Source: Candidatus Magasanikbacteria bacterium RIFOXYC2_FULL_42_28
GTDB taxonomy: Bacteria; Patescibacteria; ABY1; Magasanikbacterales; GWA2-37-8
Assembly (NCBI GenBank): GCA_001784435.1
Contig: MFQZ01000001.1
Span: forward strand, 62,001 to 126,000
DNA: 64,000 nucleotides
Direction of reading: 5' to 3'
The notes beneath the pieces were generated by a model. That model saw nothing but the letters and a program-made list of their open reading frames with translations. It made no database searches and was not told the origin of the DNA. Each line of letters opens with the position of its first letter. Positions within the stretch are counted from its first letter, which is position 1. A program made the position numbers and the translations under genes. This document shows, piece by piece, positions 1 through 8,875 of this stretch.

Positions 1-119
1 AGGTGGGAATAGTAAACAAAGCTTCCAAAAACATTCGCGGAAATAATTAAAAACTTTGCATTGTCCCAATTGCAAGATAAATAATCCATAAAATAATTGC
101 TTAAATAAATAGTGCTAAT

Positions 120-638
120 TTATTTAGTGGGTTGTGCACGCTTGTTGGCATGATGCCTATGATAAGCAGTTTGAAAAAATTTTGGAATGTGTGGCAAATA
201 ATTGTCAAAAAAAGATTTCGGTAAAAATTGAACCGATCTAACTACTTTTCTGCACCTATCGCTTTTGCAAAGACAACGCATATACCATAACTTCTCACTT
301 TCAATGGTAGAATAATCAAGCGTAATTTCCTCACCCTGTTTGATGTGCTTTAGAGCCACCACAGTAACTGTGCCCTTAATAGCAGAATTGGGGTGGCAAG
401 AATGGTTTAAATATTTAAATGGCACTGCCGGATCTATCCACAAATTCTTTTTTATACCTATCCAGTCTTCACCATACATTGCCGTCTTCATGTCTTTAAC
501 CACCCAATGAACAAGTTCGCCTTTAATTATTGCCACTGTCTCACCCTTTTTAATATCTTTAGAGGCAAAAAGGCCAAACCCGTCAATACGGCTCTTAGAT
601 ATATAAATTTTTTTATGTTTAAAATTTGTTCTATCCAT
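120..638 (-). CDS. SET-domain protein methyltransferase
   Basis: Predicted SAM-dependent protein-lysine methyltransferase of about 172 residues. Visible SET signatures are RIDGFGLFA near residues 17-25, NHSCHPN near 78-84 (SAM/active-site knot) and EEITLDY near 103-109. A post-SET CxCxxxxC cluster (CLCKSDRC) follows, which together with the Cys of NHSC would bind zinc. The frame opens at a TTG (665), but the ATG at 638 is the better start. A basic His/Lys-rich tail of about 40 residues follows the domain. Bacterial SET proteins are known, but the substrate cannot be read from sequence. The gene follows the small transporter gene by about 20 bp and may share its transcript. Family confident, substrate unknown. 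Confidence 0.85.
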   Translation of the reverse strand: MDRTNFKHKKIYISKSRIDGFGLFASKDIKKGETVAIIKGELVHWVVKDMKTAMYGEDWIGIKKNLWIDPAVPFKYLNHSCHPNSAIKGTVTVVALKHIKQGEEITLDYSTIESEKLWYMRCLCKSDRCRKVVRSVQFLPKSFFDNYLPHIPKFFQTAYHRHHANKRAQPTK

Positions 639-685
639 ACACGATTTATAAAATATGACATCCAAATGAATAATAATTCAACCAA

Positions 686-1024
686 TTATCCAAATCTATA
701 AAGCAAAGCCAGCGAAAATAATCCGGCGACTATTCCAGCAATCTCGTAAGCATTTAAGCGTTCATTAAAAAATAATACGCCAACTATAACCAGTGCCAAA
801 ATCGTCGTAACTCCGTAGATAACACCGAGCGTGCCTAACTTAATATTTTTCATTACAAAAAACCACCCTACTGCAGTTAAAGAATATACCACAAAACCAA
901 TTATAAATAATTTATAATCAATATACTTGGTTTTATCATCGCCCGATAATTTGATAAAATAATCACCCAAAACGCCAACCAAACTTAAAGCGATAACTAA
1001 TAAAAACGCATAAAAATAACTCAT
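686..1024 (-). CDS. Small four-TM EamA/SMR-like membrane protein
   Basis: About 112 residues, nearly all hydrophobic, with four predicted transmembrane helices. The last part (GTLGVIYGVTTILALVIVGV, then a FFNERLNAYEIAGI loop and a final helix) resembles half of an EamA drug/metabolite transporter or a small multidrug-resistance protein. The short acidic loop and the NERL-to-helix ending are typical of that superfamily. A GTG-initiated extension to 1063 would overlap the upstream gene by 16 bp, so I prefer the ATG at 1024, which has no clear Shine-Dalgarno. Such half-size proteins usually work as dimers. The transported compound is unknown. Confidence 0.65.
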   Translation of the reverse strand: MSYFYAFLLVIALSLVGVLGDYFIKLSGDDKTKYIDYKLFIIGFVVYSLTAVGWFFVMKNIKLGTLGVIYGVTTILALVIVGVLFFNERLNAYEIAGIVAGLFSLALLYRFG

Positions 1025-1047
1025 AAAATCATCTAAAAAAATAATGA

Positions 1048-1416
1048 CTACGGGGATGCGCACTGGTCGGTGCCTTCATCTCCTGAATTCTCGCATAAAA
1101 ACTCTAAGCAAGAGGCGTCGCCTGTGCAGGAAGGAATTGGGCAATCGCTAACTTCGCCAGCGCAATTTGGCAAATTATAGGCCTTCTTTTCTATTATTTT
1201 GTAATAACTTGTGCGCTCTTCTGGGTCAGCCGGACATTCGCTGTCTTCGGATGGATCGCACTCAGACACAAAACACCGTTCAGCCAATTGATCGCACGGC
1301 ACTTGTAAACGAACGTAATAATCACGTTTATTTACATAGCGATAATAAACTACCGCAATTGACGCGACTATGGCTGTAAAAAATATTATAAAAAATATTT
1401 TAGATTTTTTGTCCAT
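1048..1416 (-). CDS. Membrane-anchored Cys-rich hypothetical protein
   Basis: 122 residues. A short basic N-terminus (MDKKSK) is followed by one hydrophobic helix (residues 7-26), then an extracytoplasmic-looking domain rich in Asp, Glu, Ser and Pro with ten cysteines (for example CDPSEDSEC, CPIPSC, CASP at the end). The even cysteine count and their location after the anchor suggest a disulphide-bonded secreted domain. I do not recognise a family. The next gene downstream starts close to this stop. It is acidic and low-complexity, so function cannot be inferred. Confidence 0.6.
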   Translation of the reverse strand: MDKKSKIFFIIFFTAIVASIAVVYYRYVNKRDYYVRLQVPCDQLAERCFVSECDPSEDSECPADPEERTSYYKIIEKKAYNLPNCAGEVSDCPIPSCTGDASCLEFLCENSGDEGTDQCASP

Positions 1417-1508
1417 AATGTTAAAAATGCCTTAAATTAAGGGTACTTTTACTATATCACATTTTTCAAATATTTACCACCAACATTAACCCATGGATAC
1501 TAGACGCT

Positions 1509-1534
1509 ATGATTTAAATATATATTTAAATCAT
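1509..1534. repeat. 26-bp perfect A/T palindrome (left island flank)
   Basis: A perfect inverted repeat with arms ATGATTTAAATAT, centred 16 bp beyond the stop of the nuclease gene at 1538. Its 20-bp core (1512-1531) recurs exactly at 8656-8675 on the other side of the restriction island. It is not followed by a T-tract in the minus direction, so it is a poor intrinsic terminator. It could be a protein-binding site, a boundary repeat or a dispersed intergenic palindrome. Confidence 0.75.
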
Positions 1535-1537
1535 GAT

Positions 1538-2014
1538 TTAATTTTTGCCTTCAAAATCAATTAATATCTGTAAATAACGCTTTTGTAGTTCAATATTGGC
1601 ATACTCTGCTGGAAACATTGAAATTTTACCACCGTTGTTAATAATATCGTCAATGCCGTCAAAATAAAACCCGTCCAATGTGGCAATAAACAAATAAGAC
1701 GGATTCCACGATTTACTCATTCGCACGGCGTCTTCTAAAACATATTTTAAATTTAAATTACGCATATATTTTACCTCAACCAGCTGAACTTTTTTTGTTT
1801 TCTGATTGATAACTGCGAAATCTGGTGCTGTTCGTAGCGTCTCAATAATGTCGTTATTTTTCTTATCGTGTCCTTGTTGGACTAATTCAGGAATTATTTT
1901 TTCATAACCAAATTCCAAAACCGTAAAATCTTTGGTTTCGCGCAACATTTGCGCGAAGATTGTCTCGGCAATTTTACCTTTGACTAAATTTCTGGCAAAA
2001 GTTATGTTGCTCAT
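1538..2014 (-). CDS. PD-(D/E)XK superfamily nuclease-like protein
   Basis: 158 residues, ATG start at 2014. It shows a complete PD-(D/E)XK pattern: Glu17 in GKIAE on the first helix, Asp65 in APDFAVI, and Glu80-Val-Lys82 in QLVEVKY, in the beta-hairpin arrangement seen in Holliday-resolvase and restriction-nuclease folds. No other domain is present. It starts only 3 bp after the stop of the ~1180-residue helical gene, so the two are almost certainly co-transcribed and probably act together. Plausible roles are the effector nuclease of a defence pair or a DNA-processing partner. The target is unknown; the fold assignment is good but made by motif only. Confidence 0.7.
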   Translation of the reverse strand: MSNITFARNLVKGKIAETIFAQMLRETKDFTVLEFGYEKIIPELVQQGHDKKNNDIIETLRTAPDFAVINQKTKKVQLVEVKYMRNLNLKYVLEDAVRMSKSWNPSYLFIATLDGFYFDGIDDIINNGGKISMFPAEYANIELQKRYLQILIDFEGKN

Positions 2015-2017
2015 AAG

Positions 2018-5000
2018 TTATTCAATTACTTTTTTTAATTCCCAAAAACGATTGCTGCCTTTTACTAACAACTCATTAATTAAATTAACAACACCGTCTT
2101 TAGTTTGTGAATTTTTATACAATGTTTTTAATGCCGTTGTGATACTATCGCCATAAAGAGAATAAGCAAAATAACCAGGCCCAGCGACCACTTGTTGCAT
2201 CAAATAAAGCTCCAAAATTATTAAAGTGTCTTCCGGCGCGGCATTGGCAAAATCCGGCAATCTATTGATGACGCCATGTTCCCATTCAATGTCGCCGTTA
2301 CTTTTTTCCAACGATTGTTTAAAGTGCAAAACCAACCATTTTAAATCTGTAAACAATCTTTGTTTTTCTCCAACCCAAAAACCAAAATAAGCAAAAATTT
2401 CATTTTCGCCGTCAATGGGGTTTGCCAAAATCCAATCCCACAGGTTACTTAATTTCCCCCTAATAACATCCGCGTTAATTTTATTAACCAACATAAATTC
2501 AGCCGGATCATCACGGGATATGAAATGTCGCCCAATATACGATACGAACTCGCCGTGGCGTTTTTGTCCGGCTGTGTCCCAAAACAATTTAAATATTGGT
2601 GAATTAAAATCAAAATTACCATAATGAACATAAGCCAAAGCCAAATGAATAGCCAGCCCTTCATCTAATTCTTTGGAATAATGACGCTTGGTATATTCGT
2701 TACTTGGCATTTCAATCAAGCGTTTATAAATATTACTCAAATCATCAAATAATTCTTCATACAAATCAGCAGTTAAATAACCCTCAACCGCGGCCAAAAA
2801 TAAATCCTTTTTTGCTAGCGCAGACGAAAATATTTTGGGAATCATCTTTTTCATCCATTCTTTATCACGATAATAAAAAGTCGGAAGATAACGACCAAAT
2901 AAAAACATTACCGCGCGAGTATTTTCTATTTCTAAAATTTGCTCATAAATCTTTTTAACATCTTCGCTAATCTTGGCTATATCTTCTTTGGTAAAATTAT
3001 TTTTCCCGTCCAAATACACAAATAATGCCAACGATTCAAACGCGCGGCCACGGACAGAATTAATAGCGTGAGTGAACGGATCACTGCCGTTTTCAACATT
3101 CTCACTTTCTGGATCAGGGTCAGAATGGCGGAGTAAATATGAAATTATAGCAAGGATCCGTTTCCTATTCTTTTTGAAATCAATCAATTGACCGCTATGT
3201 TTACCTGATAAGATAATTTTTAATAACTCGGAAATTTCACCATGCACGCCCGCCCAATCGACCAACCATGTGCTACCAAGCTCTGCCCTGCCTTTACGCA
3301 CGCTTAAAAATTGTGTTAGCGCAGAAGAACTTTTGATAACATCAAACAAATCTAATAGTTTTTCCAAATCGAGGCCGCCACTATACTCGTCTTGACGAAT
3401 AACTGCTTCAATGCCGTGTAAAAATGAATAGGTATAATGCTGATCTAAAATATCTCTCTGAAAAAATAAATTAGCATTATCAAGATATGCCCCCGGTCTT
3501 TTGGCAATATCCTGCACGAGCATATTGCCCATACCGTCGGCACTTAGTGGATTTAAAAAATTCCGTTCTCCATCTTTTTTATATAAACTCTCCGGCGACC
3601 ATTCCGATAATAATTTATCCACCATCGTTGATATTTCCATTTTATTCAACTCCGGCAAATCTATCGGAGCACGCGGTCTGACCATTCCGCCAGTAACAGG
3701 TCCGTATCCTGCAATAGGTTCAAATTTTTGATCTAATTCTTTGTCAAAAATTTGTTTCGCCATATTTTTTTTCACATCTGTCAAATTATCAAATATACTA
3801 GACAGGATTTCCCAGCCATCACTTTTATACATTGTTTCATCTTTTTTATCTGTCCGCTCTTTACCGAAATAATTAAAAACCTGCTTAACGTATTCTTCTT
3901 TGTCTGTTTTGTCTAAATCAAAAAAGCATTTATTTAAGGCATGACAATATTCTGGACTATACAACTCATAATATTTTTCTTCATCAGCGAATATATCAAA
4001 AAAAGCTTTTTTCAATTCATCTTTAAACACTTCCGGACACAAGCTCCATATAAAAAGACGGAAACGATAAAACGATTGAGTATTTGGCAAATTTTTTATA
4101 TACAAACCATGCAATCTTTGGGCATCGTCGCATTTTCCATTGAATAAGGACTTCGCTAATTTGGTAATTGTCGCTGCTAAATCGTGTACATTATCACGCA
4201 ATGAAAGATGGGCTTTGATATTTAAATCAAGCACAAAAAAATCAACATCAAACAGATAATAATTTTCTTTGGCATCAAAATATTTACTATCTGATCTGCC
4301 GGAAGAAACTGCAATATCTTTTAAAATATTCAAAAGTAATTTAAATGTCCGCTCTACATAATCGTCGTCTATCAAACTAAGATAATTAAATACTTTTGTA
4401 TGCTCTAAATCGTTAATATAAAAAGGATTATCAGAAAAATTATTGGTTTTATCTCGTTCGGCTTGGCTACGAATTGTTAGCACCGCCTCGGCCAATTCTA
4501 ACAATCCGCTGTATTCTTTTGCTACAGACAATTCTTTGAGTATTTCTTCATATTCAAATCCCCACCGACTAAACGGTGCCAACAGTTTCACCCATTCATT
4601 ATTCTTTATCATTCCTGTTAATTTTACAATTTGCGCAGCTGGTAATTTGGAACAAATATGCAAAAAAATATCAACTACTTCCGGATTAAAATTTTTGACC
4701 GACATGCTGACAGTCAAAATTATATCCGCGACTTTTTCTGGATTATTTTCTGCCATTCGCTCTAAATATCCTAACTCTGGTAAGGAATATGAATATCTAG
4801 TTGGATCTGCAGATTTTTGTTTTATAGCGTTTAAAAAACCGCCATTCCACAACCAGTCAAGCCAACGTTCGTCGGCTTTTGTAAAAAAATATCTATATGC
4901 GTCCGAATTAAAAGATAAAATTAAAAAAACTCTATCAGCATCAACAAAAAGCGGATCGCAGACAAGAATCCTATCAATTATATTATGAATTGAAATTTGT

Positions 5001-5554
5001 TGAGGCAGCAATACACACCAAACATTTGTCAAAATAACAACCAATTTTTTAAAATGAGTGTAGCCAAATTTTGACACATCATAAAGTTCAACTTGTAAAT
5101 TGTTAATTTTCTTAATAAAATCACTATGTTTCGACGAATCTCTAAAGTGGTGCGCAATTTGTGTAAAAATAAAATATAAGTCATTCAGAGTAGTAGCAAT
5201 CTCATCTATCTGCTCCTCGTTGCTATCGATTTTATTTTCGGCAATTATTTTTTTCAAAAAATCTTTTCTATGCATCTCTCGACTTTCTTTTGGCAGATTG
5301 ATAATATCATTTTTATACTGATAGAGAATTTCTCTTAATGAGTGGGCAGCTTGTGATAGATAATCTGGGTTCTTGGAACGATTATTATCGTTTAGTAAAA
5401 AAATAGCACCTCTATACAAAATAGATGGTGCGATAGCAGGACAAAAAATACTGACCCTATTCAGTTTATCCAAATATGATACCAACCACTCGATTTTTTC
5501 TTTAGGAATAAAATCTCCACGATCAGAAATAGCGTCCTTTAATTCGCTGTTCAT
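2018..5554 (-). CDS. Giant helical-repeat protein of unknown family, candidate defence component
   Basis: About 1178 residues from the ATG at 5554 (a GTG at 5563 is an alternative; neither has a strong Shine-Dalgarno). The sequence is overwhelmingly alpha-helical with leucine/tryptophan-rich segments, suggesting a long solenoid. I see no Walker A, protease, nuclease or transmembrane motif. Distinct patches include SLPELGYLERMAE near residues 255-270 and HAINSVRGRAFESLA near 830-845. The second patch recalls, loosely, helical C-terminal regions of large defence-associated NTPases, which is inference from memory of sequence style. It sits between the HaeII-like endonuclease (63-72 bp upstream) and the small PD-(D/E)XK nuclease (3 bp downstream). 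Function unknown; sensor or scaffold for the nuclease is my guess. Confidence 0.75.
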   Translation of the reverse strand: MNSELKDAISDRGDFIPKEKIEWLVSYLDKLNRVSIFCPAIAPSILYRGAIFLLNDNNRSKNPDYLSQAAHSLREILYQYKNDIINLPKESREMHRKDFLKKIIAENKIDSNEEQIDEIATTLNDLYFIFTQIAHHFRDSSKHSDFIKKINNLQVELYDVSKFGYTHFKKLVVILTNVWCVLLPQQISIHNIIDRILVCDPLFVDADRVFLILSFNSDAYRYFFTKADERWLDWLWNGGFLNAIKQKSADPTRYSYSLPELGYLERMAENNPEKVADIILTVSMSVKNFNPEVVDIFLHICSKLPAAQIVKLTGMIKNNEWVKLLAPFSRWGFEYEEILKELSVAKEYSGLLELAEAVLTIRSQAERDKTNNFSDNPFYINDLEHTKVFNYLSLIDDDYVERTFKLLLNILKDIAVSSGRSDSKYFDAKENYYLFDVDFFVLDLNIKAHLSLRDNVHDLAATITKLAKSLFNGKCDDAQRLHGLYIKNLPNTQSFYRFRLFIWSLCPEVFKDELKKAFFDIFADEEKYYELYSPEYCHALNKCFFDLDKTDKEEYVKQVFNYFGKERTDKKDETMYKSDGWEILSSIFDNLTDVKKNMAKQIFDKELDQKFEPIAGYGPVTGGMVRPRAPIDLPELNKMEISTMVDKLLSEWSPESLYKKDGERNFLNPLSADGMGNMLVQDIAKRPGAYLDNANLFFQRDILDQHYTYSFLHGIEAVIRQDEYSGGLDLEKLLDLFDVIKSSSALTQFLSVRKGRAELGSTWLVDWAGVHGEISELLKIILSGKHSGQLIDFKKNRKRILAIISYLLRHSDPDPESENVENGSDPFTHAINSVRGRAFESLALFVYLDGKNNFTKEDIAKISEDVKKIYEQILEIENTRAVMFLFGRYLPTFYYRDKEWMKKMIPKIFSSALAKKDLFLAAVEGYLTADLYEELFDDLSNIYKRLIEMPSNEYTKRHYSKELDEGLAIHLALAYVHYGNFDFNSPIFKLFWDTAGQKRHGEFVSYIGRHFISRDDPAEFMLVNKINADVIRGKLSNLWDWILANPIDGENEIFAYFGFWVGEKQRLFTDLKWLVLHFKQSLEKSNGDIEWEHGVINRLPDFANAAPEDTLIILELYLMQQVVAGPGYFAYSLYGDSITTALKTLYKNSQTKDGVVNLINELLVKGSNRFWELKKVIE

Positions 5555-5626
5555 AATTACCACGTTGTTTTATTTATTTTAGCCATTATTGTGTTCCAAC
5601 ATTTTTTGGTAACAATATCTATATTT

Positions 5627-6685
5627 TTACCAACTGCCAGCTGTCTTAAGTTTAAAATAGCCCCGCTCTTTAATAAAAGGCAATAGCTCAGAATTAGACG
5701 GGAACTCTAAATTAAATTCTCTCTCAACGTCTCTTAGTAAAAACTTACCGAGATTATTCCTGTATTTATCACTTAAACAAATTTTATACCACTGATCCAG
5801 ATCGTTCATGGTAATAATGCCTTGAATTTTTTCGCCCCAGCCCACTTGGGATAATAAGTTTTCTATCGCGGTTTTTTCAGAATCAACACAAACTACCACT
5901 ATCCTATCGGCGGCAATTCCAGTGGCCACATCTTCTATAATTTCAGGTGTCAACGTCAAATGTTTTACCTGGACAGCCAAACCAAAATTAGCCCACATAT
6001 CCAAACCCCTGTCAGCAGCATTGGCCACGCCAGCCCTATATAAAGCCGCCGGCAATGTTATTTTGGTATTTTTAGCATCAATTCCCAAAACCATTTTAAT
6101 AAAAGGCTCAAAATCTTGAAGAAGCTGCTTATTGTCATTTAAAATTTCCAAAGTTATTTGCGCGCGCAATGCCCTAACAATTGTAGAAAATAGGGCATAA
6201 ACTAAAATCTCATAAATTTTATCCGTGCTTCTTTTTAATCCAGGATCTAAAACAAAAAAATTGACTAACTTTTTTAAATCAAAAGTTGAAGCCGTTGACT
6301 TGCTAACATATAAATTCACATCGTGCACAGAAGACAATCTGGTGTTAAGGGCGTTGTAAATATAGGCCTCCACCAATCCACTTTCCCGTTTATTAAAATT
6401 CCCTAAATCACGCAATAAACTTGGCGGTATTGCGTTAATCTCAAAAATGTTATCCTGAAATTTTTGGCTTGACGTGCAAACTCTGCCGACCAAACGACCA
6501 GAAACCTCATCTCGCCATTTTTTTGAAACATTGCGATAAGATTCCAAATCAAGAAGAACCCAACGTCTTTTGTCCGTTCTATGGTGAAATAAAATTTCAG
6601 CAATTTGAATTGGTTTGTACAAATGAACGCGTGATTTGCGTATTATTGTATCAAGCGCATTTTTTGCGATATTAATTTTAGGCAT
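5627..6685 (-). CDS. HaeII-like type II restriction endonuclease
   Basis: 352 residues. The segment AADRGLDMWANFG then AVQVKHL (residues 223-243) looks like the catalytic core of HaeII-family endonucleases, with Asp229 and Gln239-Val-Lys241 as a PD-(D/E)XK variant; an upstream KIYEILVYALF helix (Glu159) could supply another acidic residue. HaeII itself cuts RGCGCY, but specificity here is not proven. The gene overlaps the end of the RadC-methyltransferase gene by 8 bp, the usual tight coupling of endonuclease and cognate methylase. No frameshift or truncation is visible. The family call is from remembered motif similarity; another PD-(D/E)XK type II enzyme is the alternative. Confidence 0.72.
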   Translation of the reverse strand: MPKINIAKNALDTIIRKSRVHLYKPIQIAEILFHHRTDKRRWVLLDLESYRNVSKKWRDEVSGRLVGRVCTSSQKFQDNIFEINAIPPSLLRDLGNFNKRESGLVEAYIYNALNTRLSSVHDVNLYVSKSTASTFDLKKLVNFFVLDPGLKRSTDKIYEILVYALFSTIVRALRAQITLEILNDNKQLLQDFEPFIKMVLGIDAKNTKITLPAALYRAGVANAADRGLDMWANFGLAVQVKHLTLTPEIIEDVATGIAADRIVVVCVDSEKTAIENLLSQVGWGEKIQGIITMNDLDQWYKICLSDKYRNNLGKFLLRDVEREFNLEFPSNSELLPFIKERGYFKLKTAGSW

Positions 6686-8453
6686 ACACTCTTTCTTTTT
6701 TTATAATTAATGAGTCAATTTTAGAAGATTCTCTTACTGGCATTTTTTTCATTGCTTCTACCATCGCGCGAGCAACCGCTTGAATTTTTGGAACGACAAC
6801 GCTATTACCGGCCTGCTTCCGCGCTTGTGTATCAGGAACAACAATACGAAAAGTATCTGGAAAACCTTGGAGACGCAACAGCTCTCTTGGTGTCAAACGT
6901 CTTTCCCCATTAACTGTCAGATAATTATAAGAACCGTTGGCTCTTAAGGCACACGAGTATGGGTGCATTCCGATATTACCACCCTTATTTTCATGCCAGA
7001 CAGACGGCTTTGGTGCCGGCACTTTCCCCTGCTCTACCAACCTCTTCTGCAATTTTTGTTTAAAACTTTCACTCAAATAATGTTTTTTATCTATCTGACT
7101 TTTTGGTTCCAAAATATCAGATAGCGTTTTCGTCTCTGAAACACCCGTGGGAAACTCAAAAGGATAATTTTCCTTGAAACCAACTATGATTATACGCTCT
7201 CTTTTCTGCGGGACACCAAAGTCAAGACCGTTGAGAACATTAAAGTGAACAAAGTATCCCAAACTTTTCAAAGATTCTATAATTATTTTAAATGTGCGCC
7301 CATCATCATGCGAAGTTAATTGTTTAACATTCTCCAACAAAAAAGCTTTCGGCTGTTTGGCTTTTAATATTCTTTCAACATCAAAAAATAAAGTGCCGCG
7401 AGTATCAGCGAACCCTCGTTTTTTGCCAATTATACTAAACGCTTGGCAGGGAAAACCGCCGGTGAGGATATCGTGATCAGGTATTTCGTCCGCAGAAATT
7501 TTTGTTATATCTCCGTGTGGTTTATCCCCAAAATTTGCTTCATACATAACTTGACACGGCTCATCAAATTCGGATGTAAATACACACTTGCCGCCATTGC
7601 GTTCAAAAGCAATTCTGACACCGCCGATGCCAGCGAATAAATCTATAAAACGAAATGAGTTATTGTCGGTTGAAAAATCATCATTCAAATTACTTTTATA
7701 AAAATATGCTCGTCTTGTGTCTGTAAGTAGACTAAACAAAGAAACTTGCAAACCTTCCGCGACATACTCGGCATTAACAAATTCTGTATTATTTATTTCA
7801 GCTAATACGCTATGTGCGTGGTCTTTTGACACTATAATAAAATCATCAACATTAACACCCATTAATTGTCCGGCCTCGGCAATTCTTTTAACTACCTGCT
7901 TGTCTTCATCACTTGGACTCACATCACCGGAAGGGTGATTATGAATAACAATCACGCTCGCGGCTCGAAGTTCTATCGCCAGTGCAAAAATTTCGCGAGG
8001 GTGAACAATATTTTTATCAAGCGTCCCAATAAAAATTGTTTCTTTCTTTATCAATGCTTTGCGCGCATTTAAATACAAACAAACAAGATGTTCTTGTTTT
8101 TTATCTTTCAAATCGGCGACTAATTTAACCGCATCTTTTGCAGATAGAACCAAATCATCGGGAGCATTTTGTCTGTCATTAAGTCTTTTTGCAAGTGCCA
8201 CCATGGAAAGAATCTGTAAGGCCTTTGCCTGTCCGATTCCGTGAATCTTCATTAAATCTTCAACCGAGACATTTATCAAATTATCACCAAACTTTTTAAG
8301 AATTTTTTGCGCCAAAACTTTAACGTTAACATTTTTGGTGCCGCTTCCAAGTTGAATAGCTAAAAGTTCACCATCGGTTAAGGCATCTGGTCCTTTTTCT
8401 AAAAATTTTTCTCTGGGGCGGTCAAATTTTGGTGTATCTTTTAATTTTGTCAT
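6678..8453 (-). CDS. RadC (JAB/MPN) domain fused to DNA cytosine-5 methyltransferase
   Basis: 591 residues in one uninterrupted frame. Residues 1-220 are a full RadC/UPF0758 protein: helix-hairpin-helix region IHGIGQAKAL near 70-80 and JAMM metal motif HNHPSGDVSPSDED (His171, His173, Asp184). After a linker of about 45 residues, 266-560 form a C5-cytosine methyltransferase: motif I FIDLFAGIGG, motif IV GGFPCQ with nucleophile Cys336, motif VI ENV (374-376), motif VIII QKRERI (416-421), and QAGNSVVVP near 547-555. There is no internal Met in the linker that would restore a free methylase. It modifies DNA, presumably protecting against the overlapping HaeII-like endonuclease. RadC has no settled biochemical role; it may be a peptidase-like or regulatory partner. 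Confidence 0.92.
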   Translation of the reverse strand: MTKLKDTPKFDRPREKFLEKGPDALTDGELLAIQLGSGTKNVNVKVLAQKILKKFGDNLINVSVEDLMKIHGIGQAKALQILSMVALAKRLNDRQNAPDDLVLSAKDAVKLVADLKDKKQEHLVCLYLNARKALIKKETIFIGTLDKNIVHPREIFALAIELRAASVIVIHNHPSGDVSPSDEDKQVVKRIAEAGQLMGVNVDDFIIVSKDHAHSVLAEINNTEFVNAEYVAEGLQVSLFSLLTDTRRAYFYKSNLNDDFSTDNNSFRFIDLFAGIGGVRIAFERNGGKCVFTSEFDEPCQVMYEANFGDKPHGDITKISADEIPDHDILTGGFPCQAFSIIGKKRGFADTRGTLFFDVERILKAKQPKAFLLENVKQLTSHDDGRTFKIIIESLKSLGYFVHFNVLNGLDFGVPQKRERIIIVGFKENYPFEFPTGVSETKTLSDILEPKSQIDKKHYLSESFKQKLQKRLVEQGKVPAPKPSVWHENKGGNIGMHPYSCALRANGSYNYLTVNGERRLTPRELLRLQGFPDTFRIVVPDTQARKQAGNSVVVPKIQAVARAMVEAMKKMPVRESSKIDSLIIKKERVYA

Positions 8454-8655
8454 AATTTAAAAAACCTGCCAATGCTTATAAAAATCTACAATGCATATGC
8501 CGACCGTTTGTGGCCATTTAGTCGGTGAGTGTAATTTGGTACCCAGACGATAATATTCTACCACAATTCGCCAAACCAATCAACAACGAAGGGATGATTG
8601 CTTTTGACCAATTAGTTGCGTTAATTGAGATAATAAACCGCAATAATTTATCCTA

Positions 8656-8675
8656 ATTTAAATATATATTTAAAT
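8656..8675. repeat. 20-bp A/T palindrome identical to the one at 1512-1531
   Basis: A perfect 20-bp palindrome (core TTTAAATATATATTTAAA) whose identical copy lies beyond the other end of the restriction/nuclease island. Identity stops exactly at the ends of the 20 bp. It lies about 200 bp upstream of the methyltransferase start. Being symmetric, it gives no direct/inverted orientation. Confidence 0.75.
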
Positions 8676-8875
8676 ACTAATACGCCCCACACACCGCCCA
8701 CCCAAACAAGCCCGCCCAATACACCCACCCGCCTCTGGCGGGGACAAGCAAAAAGTAATTTTCAATACAAACGGACAGGGGGGGCTGGTCGCGGACAATT
8801 TGCCACGACTTGGTCGGGGCAAACGGGTTCGCGGTTTCCGCTTTTTCTTTCAGAAAAAAACAAACTTGTTTGTTC

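Noticed and set aside
1509..1534. Intrinsic terminator at the left palindrome
   Set aside because: No T-tract after the stem in the direction of transcription; the stem is only A/T-rich with few G-C pairs.
4443..4988. A 181-codon plus-strand frame opposite the giant helical gene
   Set aside because: Fully antisense to a well-supported gene, no recognisable motif and no ribosome-binding site.
5555..5563. GTG start for the giant helical protein
   Set aside because: The ATG at 5554 is three codons inside and equally placed; no Shine-Dalgarno supports the GTG.
1509..8675. Transposon or integrative element with the palindromes as ends
   Set aside because: No transposase, integrase or tRNA target is present and no target duplication could be seen; kept only as a finding about repeats.
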